From contig CAMFIX010000065.1 in the NCBI GenBank assembly GCA_945952425.1, positions 1 to 10,320 of the forward strand: a DNA stretch of 10,320 nt. The letters run 5' to 3'. Below, in pieces: positions 1-6,621 of the stretch. The notes beneath the pieces were generated by a model. The model was not told the origin of the DNA, made no database searches, and saw only the letters and a list, made by a program, of their open reading frames with translations. This DNA comes from an uncultured Pseudorhodobacter sp. Lineage in GTDB: Bacteria > Pseudomonadota > Alphaproteobacteria > Rhodobacterales > Rhodobacteraceae. Positions within the stretch are counted from its first letter, which is position 1. Every line of letters begins with the position of its first letter. The translations under genes and the position numbers were made by a program.

Positions 1-928
1 GGCGGTGGCCGGTCTCGGCCTCGACCGGCTCGAAAAGCTCGACGATCTCGGCGGCAAGTCGGCCAAGCTCCAGCCGGTCCGCGGCCAGCGGCACCGTGCC
101 CGATTGCAGACGCGCCAGCCGCAGGATCGCATCGAACGTGGCCGAGATGGCGTCGATCTCGGCCACGGCGCCGGCGATCTCGGGGCCGGGCAGGGGCTCC
201 AGCCGCATCCGCAACCGCGAGAGCGGCGCGCGCAGATCATGGGCCACATCGGTCGAGACCTGGCGGATGGCGGCGATCCCCGCCTCCAGCCGGTCGAGCG
301 TCGCATCGACCTCGCGCGCGACGCGGCCGAGGTCGTCGGTCGCATGCTCGCCGATGCGGCGGCCGGGGTCGCCCATGCCCACCGCCTCCAGCACCGCCTG
401 CATGCGCCGGATGCGCGCCTCGTTCCGCCGCGCGACGACCAGCGCCAGCGCCACGGTCAGCACCAGCGCGGCGCCCAGACCCCAGGCCGTGGTCGCCATC
501 AGGATCTCGCGGTTCTCGGTCAGCCAGGCATCGTCGCGCCCCACCATCAGCCAGCCGCCCGCCACCGGCAGGCCATAGGCGAAATAGCCCCCGGCGGCGG
601 GATGCGGCAGGCCAAGCTCGGCGGCCGCCAGGTGGCGCGGCCCGGTGAAGCCCTGCCGCGGCGTCACATTGCCCAGCGTCTGGCCATTGCCCTGCCAGGC
701 CACGATCAGCGCCCCGTCCGGTGCCGTGGCGATCAGCGCCGCGATCTGCTCGCCCAGGTCTTGCGGGTCTTGCGTGCGCGCCAGGCTTTCGGCCAGGCGG
801 CGCACATCGGCCTGCAGCCGCTCGGCCAGGTCGCGCGACTGCAGGTCGTAGGAAATCCCCCCCGCCACTAGCGCCGCGAGGCCGAAGACGGCCGAGATGG
901 CGAGGGCGAAGCGCAGCGAAGAGGTCAT
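1..928 (-). CDS. Two-component sensor histidine kinase, N-terminal part (runs off left edge)
   Basis: Inner-membrane sensor kinase that would phosphorylate the response regulator encoded just upstream. My reading of the minus strand gives 309 residues before the window ends. There is a first membrane helix at about residues 5-25, a periplasmic sensor region of roughly 115 residues, and a second helix at about 142-164. A HAMP linker follows at about 164-216. The phospho-acceptor H-box reads DVAHDLRAPLSRLR, with the acceptor His at residue 230. The ATP-binding N, G1 and G2 boxes would lie beyond base 1. The start ATG (926-928) overlaps the TGA of the response regulator in an ATGA arrangement, so translational coupling is likely. 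The architecture matches the QseC/PmrB/CusS class, in which a short periplasmic domain senses metals, pH or cationic compounds. The actual signal cannot be read from the sequence. I see no metal-ligand cluster (His/Cys) in the periplasmic part. Confidence 0.93.
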   Translation of the reverse strand, partial: MTSSLRFALAISAVFGLAALVAGGISYDLQSRDLAERLQADVRRLAESLARTQDPQDLGEQIAALIATAPDGALIVAWQGNGQTLGNVTPRQGFTGPRHLAAAELGLPHPAAGGYFAYGLPVAGGWLMVGRDDAWLTENREILMATTAWGLGAALVLTVALALVVARRNEARIRRMQAVLEAVGMGDPGRRIGEHATDDLGRVAREVDATLDRLEAGIAAIRQVSTDVAHDLRAPLSRLRMRLEPLPGPEIAGAVAEIDAISATFDAILRLARLQSGTVPLAADRLELGRLAAEIVELFEPVEAETGHR

Positions 929-1596
929 GGCTGGAACACATAGCCCACGCCGTGCAGCGTGGTCAGATAGGGCTTGGCGAAGGGCTTGTCGATCTTGGCC
1001 CGCAACCGGCTGATATGGGTTTCGACGACCGAGGTCTGCGGATCGAAATGCAGGCCCCAAACCGCCTCCAGCAAGAGCGTGCGGGTCTGCACCCGGCCCG
1101 GACGCTCCATGAAATGCTTCAGCAGCAGGAATTCGCGCGGCTGCAGGTCGATGGCCTGCCCCTCGCGCATGGCCGCGCGCTTCATCAGGTCCAGCCGCAG
1201 GTCGCCCGCGACGAGCTCGGTCACCTCGCTGCGCAGGGCAGGGCGGCGGGCGATGGCGTCGATGCGCGCCAAGAGCTCGGTCAGGGCGAAGGGCTTGACC
1301 ATGTAGTCATCCGCCCCGGCGCGCAGGCCCGCCACCCGGTCCTCGACGCTGCCCATCGCGGTCAGCAGGATCACCGGCACCGCCATCTGTGCCGCCCGAA
1401 GCGCCTTCAGCACCGAAAGCCCGTCGAGCCCCGGCATCATCCGGTCGAGGATCAGCAGGTCATAGGGATGCAGCATGGCCTGGGTCAGCGCCTCGCGGCC
1501 ATCGGCCAGGACATCGACGCCATGGCCCTCGCCGCCCAGCCCCTTTTGCAGGTAGGCCGCGGTTTCGGCATCGTCTTCGGCCAGAAGGATCTTCAT
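925..1596 (-). CDS. OmpR/PhoB-family response regulator
   Basis: DNA-binding response regulator of 223 residues, a normal length for the family. The receiver domain (about 1-115) has the acidic pair D8/D9, phospho-acceptor D51 in ILDRMMPGLDG, switch residue T79 and the conserved K101 in the KPF motif. The winged-helix output domain (about 125-222) includes LQPREFLLLKHFMERPG, a recognition-helix stretch TSVVETHISRLRAKID, and the typical ending HGVGYVF. The start ATG at 1594-1596 has a GGAG ribosome site (complement at 1602-1605) five bases upstream. The gene is first in an operon with the histidine kinase, which it overlaps by 4 bases. It is divergent from the 1792-3166 gene pair. The sequence resembles the QseB/PmrA/CopR branch. 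Target genes are unknown, but the adjacent palindromes at 1694-1720 are natural candidate sites. Confidence 0.96.
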   Translation of the reverse strand: MKILLAEDDAETAAYLQKGLGGEGHGVDVLADGREALTQAMLHPYDLLILDRMMPGLDGLSVLKALRAAQMAVPVILLTAMGSVEDRVAGLRAGADDYMVKPFALTELLARIDAIARRPALRSEVTELVAGDLRLDLMKRAAMREGQAIDLQPREFLLLKHFMERPGRVQTRTLLLEAVWGLHFDPQTSVVETHISRLRAKIDKPFAKPYLTTLHGVGYVFQP

Positions 1597-1693
1597 CCGG
1601 GCTCCGCGGCGCTGGAGGGCTGAGGGCTGGGGGGCTGGGATCTGGATAGCACCGGCGGGGCGCGGCTTCTACCCGGGCGGTCGGGGGGACGGG

Positions 1694-1709
1694 CTTACAA
1701 AATTGTAAG
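1694..1709. promoter_or_regulatory. Palindrome CTTACAA-AA-TTGTAAG, candidate response-regulator operator
   Basis: This is a perfect 7-2-7 inverted repeat in the 195-base divergent region between the two-component system and the exported-protein gene. It is an A+T island in surrounding DNA of about 75% G+C. Its layout resembles the CusR/CopR-type box (TGACAA-NN-TTGTCA), which is bound by OmpR-family regulators. The likeness is mine and untested. On the minus strand it contains TACAAT, which could serve as a -10 element for the regulator operon. Control by the adjacent regulator is an inference from position. Confidence 0.6.
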
Positions 1710-1710
1710 A

Positions 1711-1720
1711 CTTGCGCAAG
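1711..1720. promoter_or_regulatory. Second palindrome CTTGCGCAAG next to the first
   Basis: A perfect 10-base palindrome starts one base after the 16-base palindrome at 1694-1709. The two centres are 14 bases apart, and both share CTT...AAG ends. It may be a second operator site or part of a promoter. No function can be assigned from sequence alone. Confidence 0.35.
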
Positions 1721-1791
1721 GCGGCGGCGAAGAGGGCCGGGCACAAGAAGGGCAAGGCGGTGCGCCAGGCACGGCCGGCCAAGAGGTGCCG

Positions 1792-2412
1792 ATGCGGAAT
1801 GTTTTGCTTTCGGTGGCGCTGATCGCGCTGCCAGCCCTGGGGTTCACCCTGGTCGAGATGAAGATGGCGCCGCGCACCCAGGCCGTGGCGGCGGTGTCGC
1901 CGCTTGGCGATCTCTCGGCCTATCGGGTCATCGTGGACGACACGCGCAAGATCGCCCAGGGCGGCGACCTTGCCGCGGCCGAAAAGCGGGCGACCGATCT
2001 GGAAAGCCTGTGGGACCAGAATGCCGATGCGCTGCAGGCCAAGGATGCGACGGCCTGGGGCGTGATCGACGGGGCGAACGATGCGGTCTTCAAGGCCCTG
2101 CGCGCGACAAGCCCCGATGCGGCCCGGGTCGATGCGGCGCTGGCGGCCCTGCAGGCGGCGCTGGCCGGGCAGGAGGCCGCGGCGGCGGGCGGCGGGGTGC
2201 AGCTGGTCGCGGGCATCGCGGTGACGGATGCCAATGGCCATCCCCTCCCCTGCGAGAAGATGGCGGGCCTGGTGCGCGATGGGCTGGCAGGACAGGCCGC
2301 CGCGCCCAAGGTCGCCGATCTGCAGGCCAAGGCGCTGGAGCGCTGCAATGCCGATGACGACGCCAATTCCGATGCTTTCTCGGCCCAGGCCCTTGCCCTT
2401 CTGAAAGGTTGA
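1792..2412 (+). CDS. Small exported or membrane-anchored protein of unknown function
   Basis: A 206-residue protein that I do not recognise by family name. Residues 3-20 (VLLSVALIALPALGFTLV) form a hydrophobic N-terminal segment acting as an uncleaved anchor or signal peptide; I see no lipobox cysteine. The rest is acidic and alanine-rich and should be largely helical. It has the stretch QGGDLAAAEKRATDLESLWD at about 57-75 and further amphipathic helices to about 130. Two cysteines, C154 and C185, could form a disulfide in the periplasm. I chose the ATG at 1792 over an in-frame GTG at 1786 because an AAGAGG ribosome site (1781-1786) lies five bases before it and would be consumed by the GTG. 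The gene is separated by only 4 bases from the membrane-protein gene downstream, so the two are probably one operon. It is divergent from the two-component system, which may control it. Confidence 0.8.
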   Translation: MRNVLLSVALIALPALGFTLVEMKMAPRTQAVAAVSPLGDLSAYRVIVDDTRKIAQGGDLAAAEKRATDLESLWDQNADALQAKDATAWGVIDGANDAVFKALRATSPDAARVDAALAALQAALAGQEAAAAGGGVQLVAGIAVTDANGHPLPCEKMAGLVRDGLAGQAAAPKVADLQAKALERCNADDDANSDAFSAQALALLKG

Positions 2413-2416
2413 CCCG

Positions 2417-3166
2417 ATGACCCAGACCCCCAACCGCGTCCCCGAGGTCACCCCGGCCTTCTGGCTGATCAAGCTGATGGCCGTCACCATGGGCGAGACG
2501 GCGGCCGATTTCCTGGCCCTGAACCTCGGCCTCGGGCTGCAGGTCACCACCGCCCTGATGACGGTCGGCCTGGTCGCCATGCTGGCCTGGCAATTCGGCC
2601 AGCGCGCCTATCGGCCAGCGCCCTATTGGGCGGCGGTGGTGATGATCTCGGTCGTGGGCACGCTGATTACCGACAACATGACCGATGCGATGGGCGTCCC
2701 GCTGATCGCCAGCACGTTGGGCTTTGCCCTGGCGCTTGGCCTGACCTTCGCCGCCTGGTTCGCGACCGAACGAACCCTGTCGATCCACGCCGTCTTCACC
2801 ACACGGCGCGAGGTCTTTTACTGGTTGGCGATCCTCTTCACCTTCGCGCTCGGCACCGCGGCCGGAGACCTGGTGTCGGAAGCCTTCCACGTCGGTTTCC
2901 TCGCGACCGGGGTGCTGTTCGGCCTGATCATCGCCTCGCTGTCCTTCGGCTATTACGTGCTGCGGCTGGACGGGATCTGGGCCTTCTGGCTGTGCTATAT
3001 CTTCACCCGGCCGCTGGGCGCCTCGTTCGGCGATCTCCTGTCGCAGCCGGCCGAGTTCGGCGGCCTCGGCCTCGGCACGGTGGTCACGTCGCTCTGCTTC
3101 CTGGCCGTGATCGCCCTGACCGTGGCGGGGATGAGCCTCGCCCCCCGCCGCCGCCCCCTGGCCTGA
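2417..3166 (+). CDS. Polytopic membrane protein, COG4705 type, with fourfold internal repeat
   Basis: Inner-membrane protein of 249 residues with about eight hydrophobic segments. It resembles the uncharacterised COG4705 membrane-anchored proteins, which often begin with a VPEVTxxFW motif, seen here at residues 8-16. The sequence holds four related units, each with W-x9-G-x4-D: W16/G26/D31, W71/G81/D86, W136/G146/D151 and W191/G201/D206. Each motif starts with an aromatic-Trp pair and runs into a hydrophobic stretch. Spacing between units is 55, 65 and 55 residues, which suggests two successive duplications of a two-helix unit. Four Asp at equivalent positions, plus E27, suggest a site for cations, but transport has not been shown and this is an inference. 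The ATG at 2417 follows an AAAGG site (2404-2408) inside the end of the upstream gene. The 3' end lies 12 bases from the convergent aldo/keto reductase. Confidence 0.9.
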   Translation: MTQTPNRVPEVTPAFWLIKLMAVTMGETAADFLALNLGLGLQVTTALMTVGLVAMLAWQFGQRAYRPAPYWAAVVMISVVGTLITDNMTDAMGVPLIASTLGFALALGLTFAAWFATERTLSIHAVFTTRREVFYWLAILFTFALGTAAGDLVSEAFHVGFLATGVLFGLIIASLSFGYYVLRLDGIWAFWLCYIFTRPLGASFGDLLSQPAEFGGLGLGTVVTSLCFLAVIALTVAGMSLAPRRRPLA

Positions 3167-3178
3167 GCCTGCGCGGCC

Positions 3179-4126
3179 TCACCCCGCGGCGGTCAGCCGG
3201 TGCAGATCTTCCGGTGTCAGCTGCAAGGCGGCCGCGCGGGCGAAGCTTTCCACATGTGCCAGCCGCGTGGCCGAGGCGATGGGCGCCGTCACCCCGGGCT
3301 GGGCGATCAGCCATGCCAGCGCGACCTCCGAGGCCTGGGCGCCATGGCGCCCGGCCACCTCGTGCAGCGCGTCCAGGATGGCGAAACCGCGCGGGGTCAG
3401 GTATTTGGCCATGTCTTCGCCCCGCACCGACTGGGCGAAATCCGCGGCGCTGCGGTACTTGCCGCTGAGGAACCCCGAGGCCAGGCTGAAATAGGTCACC
3501 ACCCCCAGACCCTCGGCCCGGCAGAGATCCTGCAGCGGCCCCTCGAAGCCCGCGCGGTCGTGAAGGTTGTATTCCGGCTGCAGCACCTCGTAACGCGGCA
3601 GGCCGCGCGCAGAGAGGTCCAGCGCCTCGGCCAGCTGCGCCGCATCCAGGTTCGAGGCCCCGATGGCCCGCACCTTGCCCGCCTTTAGCAAGGTGTCGAA
3701 GGCGGCCAGCGTCTCTTCCTGCGGGGTTTCGGCATCGGGCCAGTGCGAGAAATAGAGGTCGATCACCTCGGTCTGCAGCCGCCGCAGCGAGCCCTCGACC
3801 GCCTGCACGATCCAGGTGGCCTTCAGCCCCTTTTCCCCCGGCCGACCGAGGTCCGACCCGACCTTGGTGAAGATCGTGACCTTCTCGCGCCGACCGGGCC
3901 GCGCCTTCAGCCAGCGGCCGATCAGCGTTTCGGATTCGCCGCCGCGGTTGCCGGGCGCCCAGCTGGAATAGACATCGGCCGTGTCGATCGCATCGAAGCC
4001 GTGGTCGACGAAAGCATCGAGCAGGGCAAAGCCTGCGGGCTCGTCCACCGTCCAGCCGAGGACATTGCCGCCGAAGACGATGGGGGCGGTGGTCAGGCCA
4101 GAGCGGCCGAGGGGGCGACGGTTCAT
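3179..4126 (-). CDS. Aldo/keto reductase
   Basis: Cytosolic NAD(P)H-dependent oxidoreductase of 315 residues, the usual size for the (beta/alpha)8-barrel family. The catalytic tetrad is complete: D48 and Y53 (in AIDTADVYSSW), K88 (FTKVG) and H128 (YFSHWP). The conserved IGASNL segment lies in the barrel, and the cofactor-binding region (PIASATR) sits near residue 280. The substrate cannot be told from sequence. The frame is open far upstream, but the ATG at 4124-4126 is chosen because it begins the normal family N-terminus (MNRRPLGRSGL) and has an AAGGAG ribosome site eight bases upstream (complement at 4135-4140). It lies downstream of dabA on the same strand after a 155-base gap, so it may have its own promoter or receive read-through. 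No functional link to carbon uptake is evident. Confidence 0.95.
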   Translation of the reverse strand: MNRRPLGRSGLTTAPIVFGGNVLGWTVDEPAGFALLDAFVDHGFDAIDTADVYSSWAPGNRGGESETLIGRWLKARPGRREKVTIFTKVGSDLGRPGEKGLKATWIVQAVEGSLRRLQTEVIDLYFSHWPDAETPQEETLAAFDTLLKAGKVRAIGASNLDAAQLAEALDLSARGLPRYEVLQPEYNLHDRAGFEGPLQDLCRAEGLGVVTYFSLASGFLSGKYRSAADFAQSVRGEDMAKYLTPRGFAILDALHEVAGRHGAQASEVALAWLIAQPGVTAPIASATRLAHVESFARAAALQLTPEDLHRLTAAG

Positions 4127-4281
4127 CTTGCGGGCTCCTTCCGGGGACATGGGCGGCGCATTTGAAGCGCCAAGACGGGGCGGGCGCAAGCGGGATCGCA
4201 GGGGGGATCGCGGGGGGAATGAAAAGCAAGTGGCGGATAGGCCGAAGCTTTCGCGGGGCGCGGTGCAACCCGGGCGCGCCT
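4127..4281. promoter_or_regulatory. Spacer between dabA and the aldo/keto reductase, presumed promoter region
   Basis: This 155-base non-coding gap lies upstream of the aldo/keto reductase start and presumably carries its promoter. I cannot point to convincing -35/-10 boxes. It holds a 12-base tandem repeat (GGGATCGCAGGG then GGGATCGCGGGG, 4192-4215, one mismatch). It also holds a small inverted repeat GGCGC-N7-GCGCC (4155-4171) in the probable leader of the reductase gene. Confidence 0.4.
4243..4280 (-). terminator. Two adjacent hairpins just after dabA, weak terminator candidate
   Basis: Reading the dabA direction, one base after the TAA stop there is a stem of GGCGCG/CGCGCC (4275-4280 with 4257-4262) around a 12-base loop. 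A short CGAA/TTCG stem-loop (4243-4253) follows. There is no clear U-run after either hairpin, so intrinsic termination is doubtful. The hairpins might only stabilise the 3' end of the mRNA. Confidence 0.25.
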
Positions 4282-6612
4282 TTAACCCTCCCAGACCAGC
4301 CCGGGGCGGTAGCGGGCCGTCATGCGGCCATCTTCCAGCGCGAAAAGGTGCAGCCAGCCCTTGTCGAACAGCTGCCGCAGCCCCTCGTGCCGGGCGAGGA
4401 TGGCGGTGATCGCCGGGCGGGGCGCCTCGACCAGGACCGAGAGCCGCAGCGGCGCATGGACCGGGGCTTGCCCGTCGTGCAAAGCCTGCAGCGGCAGGCC
4501 GACGCGCAGGCGCCCGCCGTTGCCCTCCACCACGCCGATGCCGCCCACCACATTGTGGATCAGCTTGTCGCCGCCGCCGAAGACCGCGGGCGCCACTGTC
4601 GAGCCGTAGTATTGCAGGCTGATCCACGAGGCGACGACGACCGGCGCGGTCAGGATCAGCTCCAGCGTCGCGAAATCGCGGTCCTGCCGCCAGTCGTAGC
4701 TGTGCAGGAAGGCCCGGCCGTCCAGGCGACGCCCGCGGGTCATGGCGCGGGGGGCGGCGATGAAGGCCGCGCAACCCGCAAGGCCCCATTCGGGCCGCAG
4801 CTCGGCCCAGTCGGTGGCGCGGCGGGCCAGGGTCTCGGCCCGGGCGCCGGGCAGGCGCGGGGCGCGCTCGGCCCGGGTCAGGCGGCCCGCCGCCGCGAGC
4901 CAGGCCTCGGCCTGGGCGAGATCGGCGGCATGGTGCGGCGCGGGCGCATCGCGAAAAAGCGTCACCCGGTCGCTGACCGTGTCATGCAGGCCTGCGACGA
5001 AAAGCGTGTCCTTTGGCAGCGTCAGGCCCTGGGCGGGCAGGCCCGCCCGCGTCTCGGGATCGTTCAACAGGCCCGCGAGCAGCCGGGCCGAGACTTCGCC
5101 GCTCTGCCCCCCGCAGGCGCCGCAGCGATAAGCGCTTTCATGCGCGTTGTTGGTCAGATGGGCGCCATGGCCGATCAGCAGGACAAGGCGGGCATGGGGG
5201 CCGGTCAGGCTCATCGCGCGCAGGATGGCCGCGGCCCTGGCGGCCTTCTCGGCGGCGGCGAGCGGCGGGTCGAAGCGGGGCAGGGGCTGCGGGGCGGGGG
5301 GATGGCCCAGCCCCAGGGCATCGACCACCAGCTTCACCCCATAGGCCGGGCCCGCCGCCTCGACGAAGGCAAAGGACGAGACCGCGGCCTGGCGGAACCG
5401 GCCCCAGGCCCGCCGCGCCCGGGCCGCGATGCGCAGGGCCGGGACATCGCCCGTGGCGGCCGACCCAAGGCTTGGGGTCAGAAGCACCGGCAGATGCGCC
5501 TCGCGCTGATCGGTGCCGGCGGGGCGGTGGGCGACGGGCAAGCCGAAGAAGCCCGCGAAGCCCAGGGTCTCGACGGCCTCCGACTGCGCCTCCAGCGCGC
5601 GGCGGAAGGGTTCGGAGCGGGTGTCGATGCAGAAGGCCGCCTGCAGCGCGGGCCGGGCAGACTGCGGCGCGGGGCCCGAGAGCAGGGCGGCGAGGGCGCG
5701 CTGATGGGCGCGCTCGATGGCCTCTTGCCCGATGGCCTCCGCCACCTGGTCGGGCGTCGGCGCCACGGGCGCCGCATGGGCCTGCACCGTGGCGGCCCAA
5801 TCGGCGGCGATGGCGGGGCAATGGTCGAAAAGCGCCTCCTCCCAGACGAGGCGGATGGCCAGAAGGTCGGTCAGCGTCGCATCGCTTTGCCCCGCAAGCT
5901 CGGCCTGCCACAGAAGATGGCGCGCATGGCCCGCCCAGCCGCCGAGGTCGATCAGCAGGCGGTGAAAGGCGGTCTCGGCCGCCTCCGGCGTCAGCGACAG
6001 CCGGCCCGCGGCGCGCAGGATCGCGCGGTCGGCGGTGTCGGGCGCGCAGGCCACATGGGCACAAAAGCCGCTCAACCCCGCGATCTCGGGCGTCAGGTCA
6101 TGGGTCGCCCATTCGCGCCAGGCCGCAAAGGCGCCCATGCCGGGGCGCGGCGTCCAAAGCGCCTGGCCGCGGTCGAAGGCGCCCGCCGCCCAAAGGCCGA
6201 AGCTGCGGGCGAGGATGGCGGCGAAATCGGTGCCGGTGGCGCGCGAGACGAGATCGGCCACCGTCGGCAGCGCCTGGGGCGCGGCGGGCGCGGGCCGGGC
6301 GAGGCGCGCCTTCAAATCGGCCAGGTCGCGCGGCTTCAAGGGCGAGGTCGCCGCGATCAGCGCCGCCGCGAGGTCGTCGTCGGCGACCTCGGCCAGCGCC
6401 GCCCGCGGCGGGGTCAAGGCCACGCCCGCCACCCGTGCGAGCCGCGCCGCCGCCTGGGCGAGGTCTTCGCCCGACTGGCCGAGGAAGGGGTTGACGGCCA
6501 CCGTCGCCTCCAGCGGGAAGGCCGGGGGGATGGCGCGGGCGGCGGTCTCGGCCGCGGCCAGAAGGGCGGCAGCCAGGCGGGGCGGGGTCTGGATCGGTTT
6601 CAGGAACATCAT
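4282..6612 (-). CDS. dabA: DabA, zinc-site subunit of the DAB inorganic-carbon transporter (DUF2309)
   Basis: Large peripheral subunit of the DAB complex, which takes up inorganic carbon by coupling a carbonic-anhydrase-like zinc site to ion flow through DabB. The product has 776 residues, slightly shorter than the roughly 800-residue or longer members I know of. Family landmarks are present: the N-terminal VAVNPFLG segment (about 38-45), FCIDTRSEPFRRALE (327-341), the GHGAHLTNNAHESAYRCGAC region (481-500), RPEWGLAG (606-613), LHSYDW (636-641) and SWISLQYYGS (662-671). The four zinc ligands known in the Halothiobacillus protein correspond by motif and spacing to C328, D330, H482 and C497, so the site looks intact. 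Translation may start at the first ATG or at the next codon, an ATG at 6609. The second fits the GAGG site (complement at 6615-6618) better. The gene starts 9 bases after the dabB stop, and the two are surely co-transcribed. Confidence 0.96.
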   Translation of the reverse strand: MMFLKPIQTPPRLAAALLAAAETAARAIPPAFPLEATVAVNPFLGQSGEDLAQAAARLARVAGVALTPPRAALAEVADDDLAAALIAATSPLKPRDLADLKARLARPAPAAPQALPTVADLVSRATGTDFAAILARSFGLWAAGAFDRGQALWTPRPGMGAFAAWREWATHDLTPEIAGLSGFCAHVACAPDTADRAILRAAGRLSLTPEAAETAFHRLLIDLGGWAGHARHLLWQAELAGQSDATLTDLLAIRLVWEEALFDHCPAIAADWAATVQAHAAPVAPTPDQVAEAIGQEAIERAHQRALAALLSGPAPQSARPALQAAFCIDTRSEPFRRALEAQSEAVETLGFAGFFGLPVAHRPAGTDQREAHLPVLLTPSLGSAATGDVPALRIAARARRAWGRFRQAAVSSFAFVEAAGPAYGVKLVVDALGLGHPPAPQPLPRFDPPLAAAEKAARAAAILRAMSLTGPHARLVLLIGHGAHLTNNAHESAYRCGACGGQSGEVSARLLAGLLNDPETRAGLPAQGLTLPKDTLFVAGLHDTVSDRVTLFRDAPAPHHAADLAQAEAWLAAAGRLTRAERAPRLPGARAETLARRATDWAELRPEWGLAGCAAFIAAPRAMTRGRRLDGRAFLHSYDWRQDRDFATLELILTAPVVVASWISLQYYGSTVAPAVFGGGDKLIHNVVGGIGVVEGNGGRLRVGLPLQALHDGQAPVHAPLRLSVLVEAPRPAITAILARHEGLRQLFDKGWLHLFALEDGRMTARYRPGLVWEG

Positions 6613-6621
6613 GGCCTCGGT

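Noticed and set aside
5..871. Plus-strand open frame opposite the histidine kinase
   Set aside because: Arg/Gln/His-rich translation without domains. The opposite strand encodes membrane helices, HAMP and H-box in one continuous frame.
1608..1645. GGCTG-rich imperfect short repeats upstream of the response regulator
   Set aside because: Short, irregular and consistent with simple G+C-rich sequence; no consistent period to support a functional repeat.
1669..2580. Minus-strand open frame of about 300 codons overlapping the exported-protein gene and the start of the membrane-protein gene
   Set aside because: Low-complexity Arg/Gly-rich translation with no recognisable domain. The plus-strand frame has a good ribosome site, a hydrophobic N-terminus and tight coupling to the clear membrane-protein gene.
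4155..4171. Inverted repeat GGCGC-N7-GCGCC in the leader of the aldo/keto reductase gene, considered as a riboswitch or operator
   Set aside because: A five-base G+C stem is common by chance at this base composition, and nothing around it matches a known riboswitch.
4127..4789. Upstream extension of the aldo/keto reductase into a larger fusion protein
   Set aside because: The extension overlaps the end of dabA in another frame. The ATG at 4126 has a strong ribosome site and begins the canonical family N-terminus.
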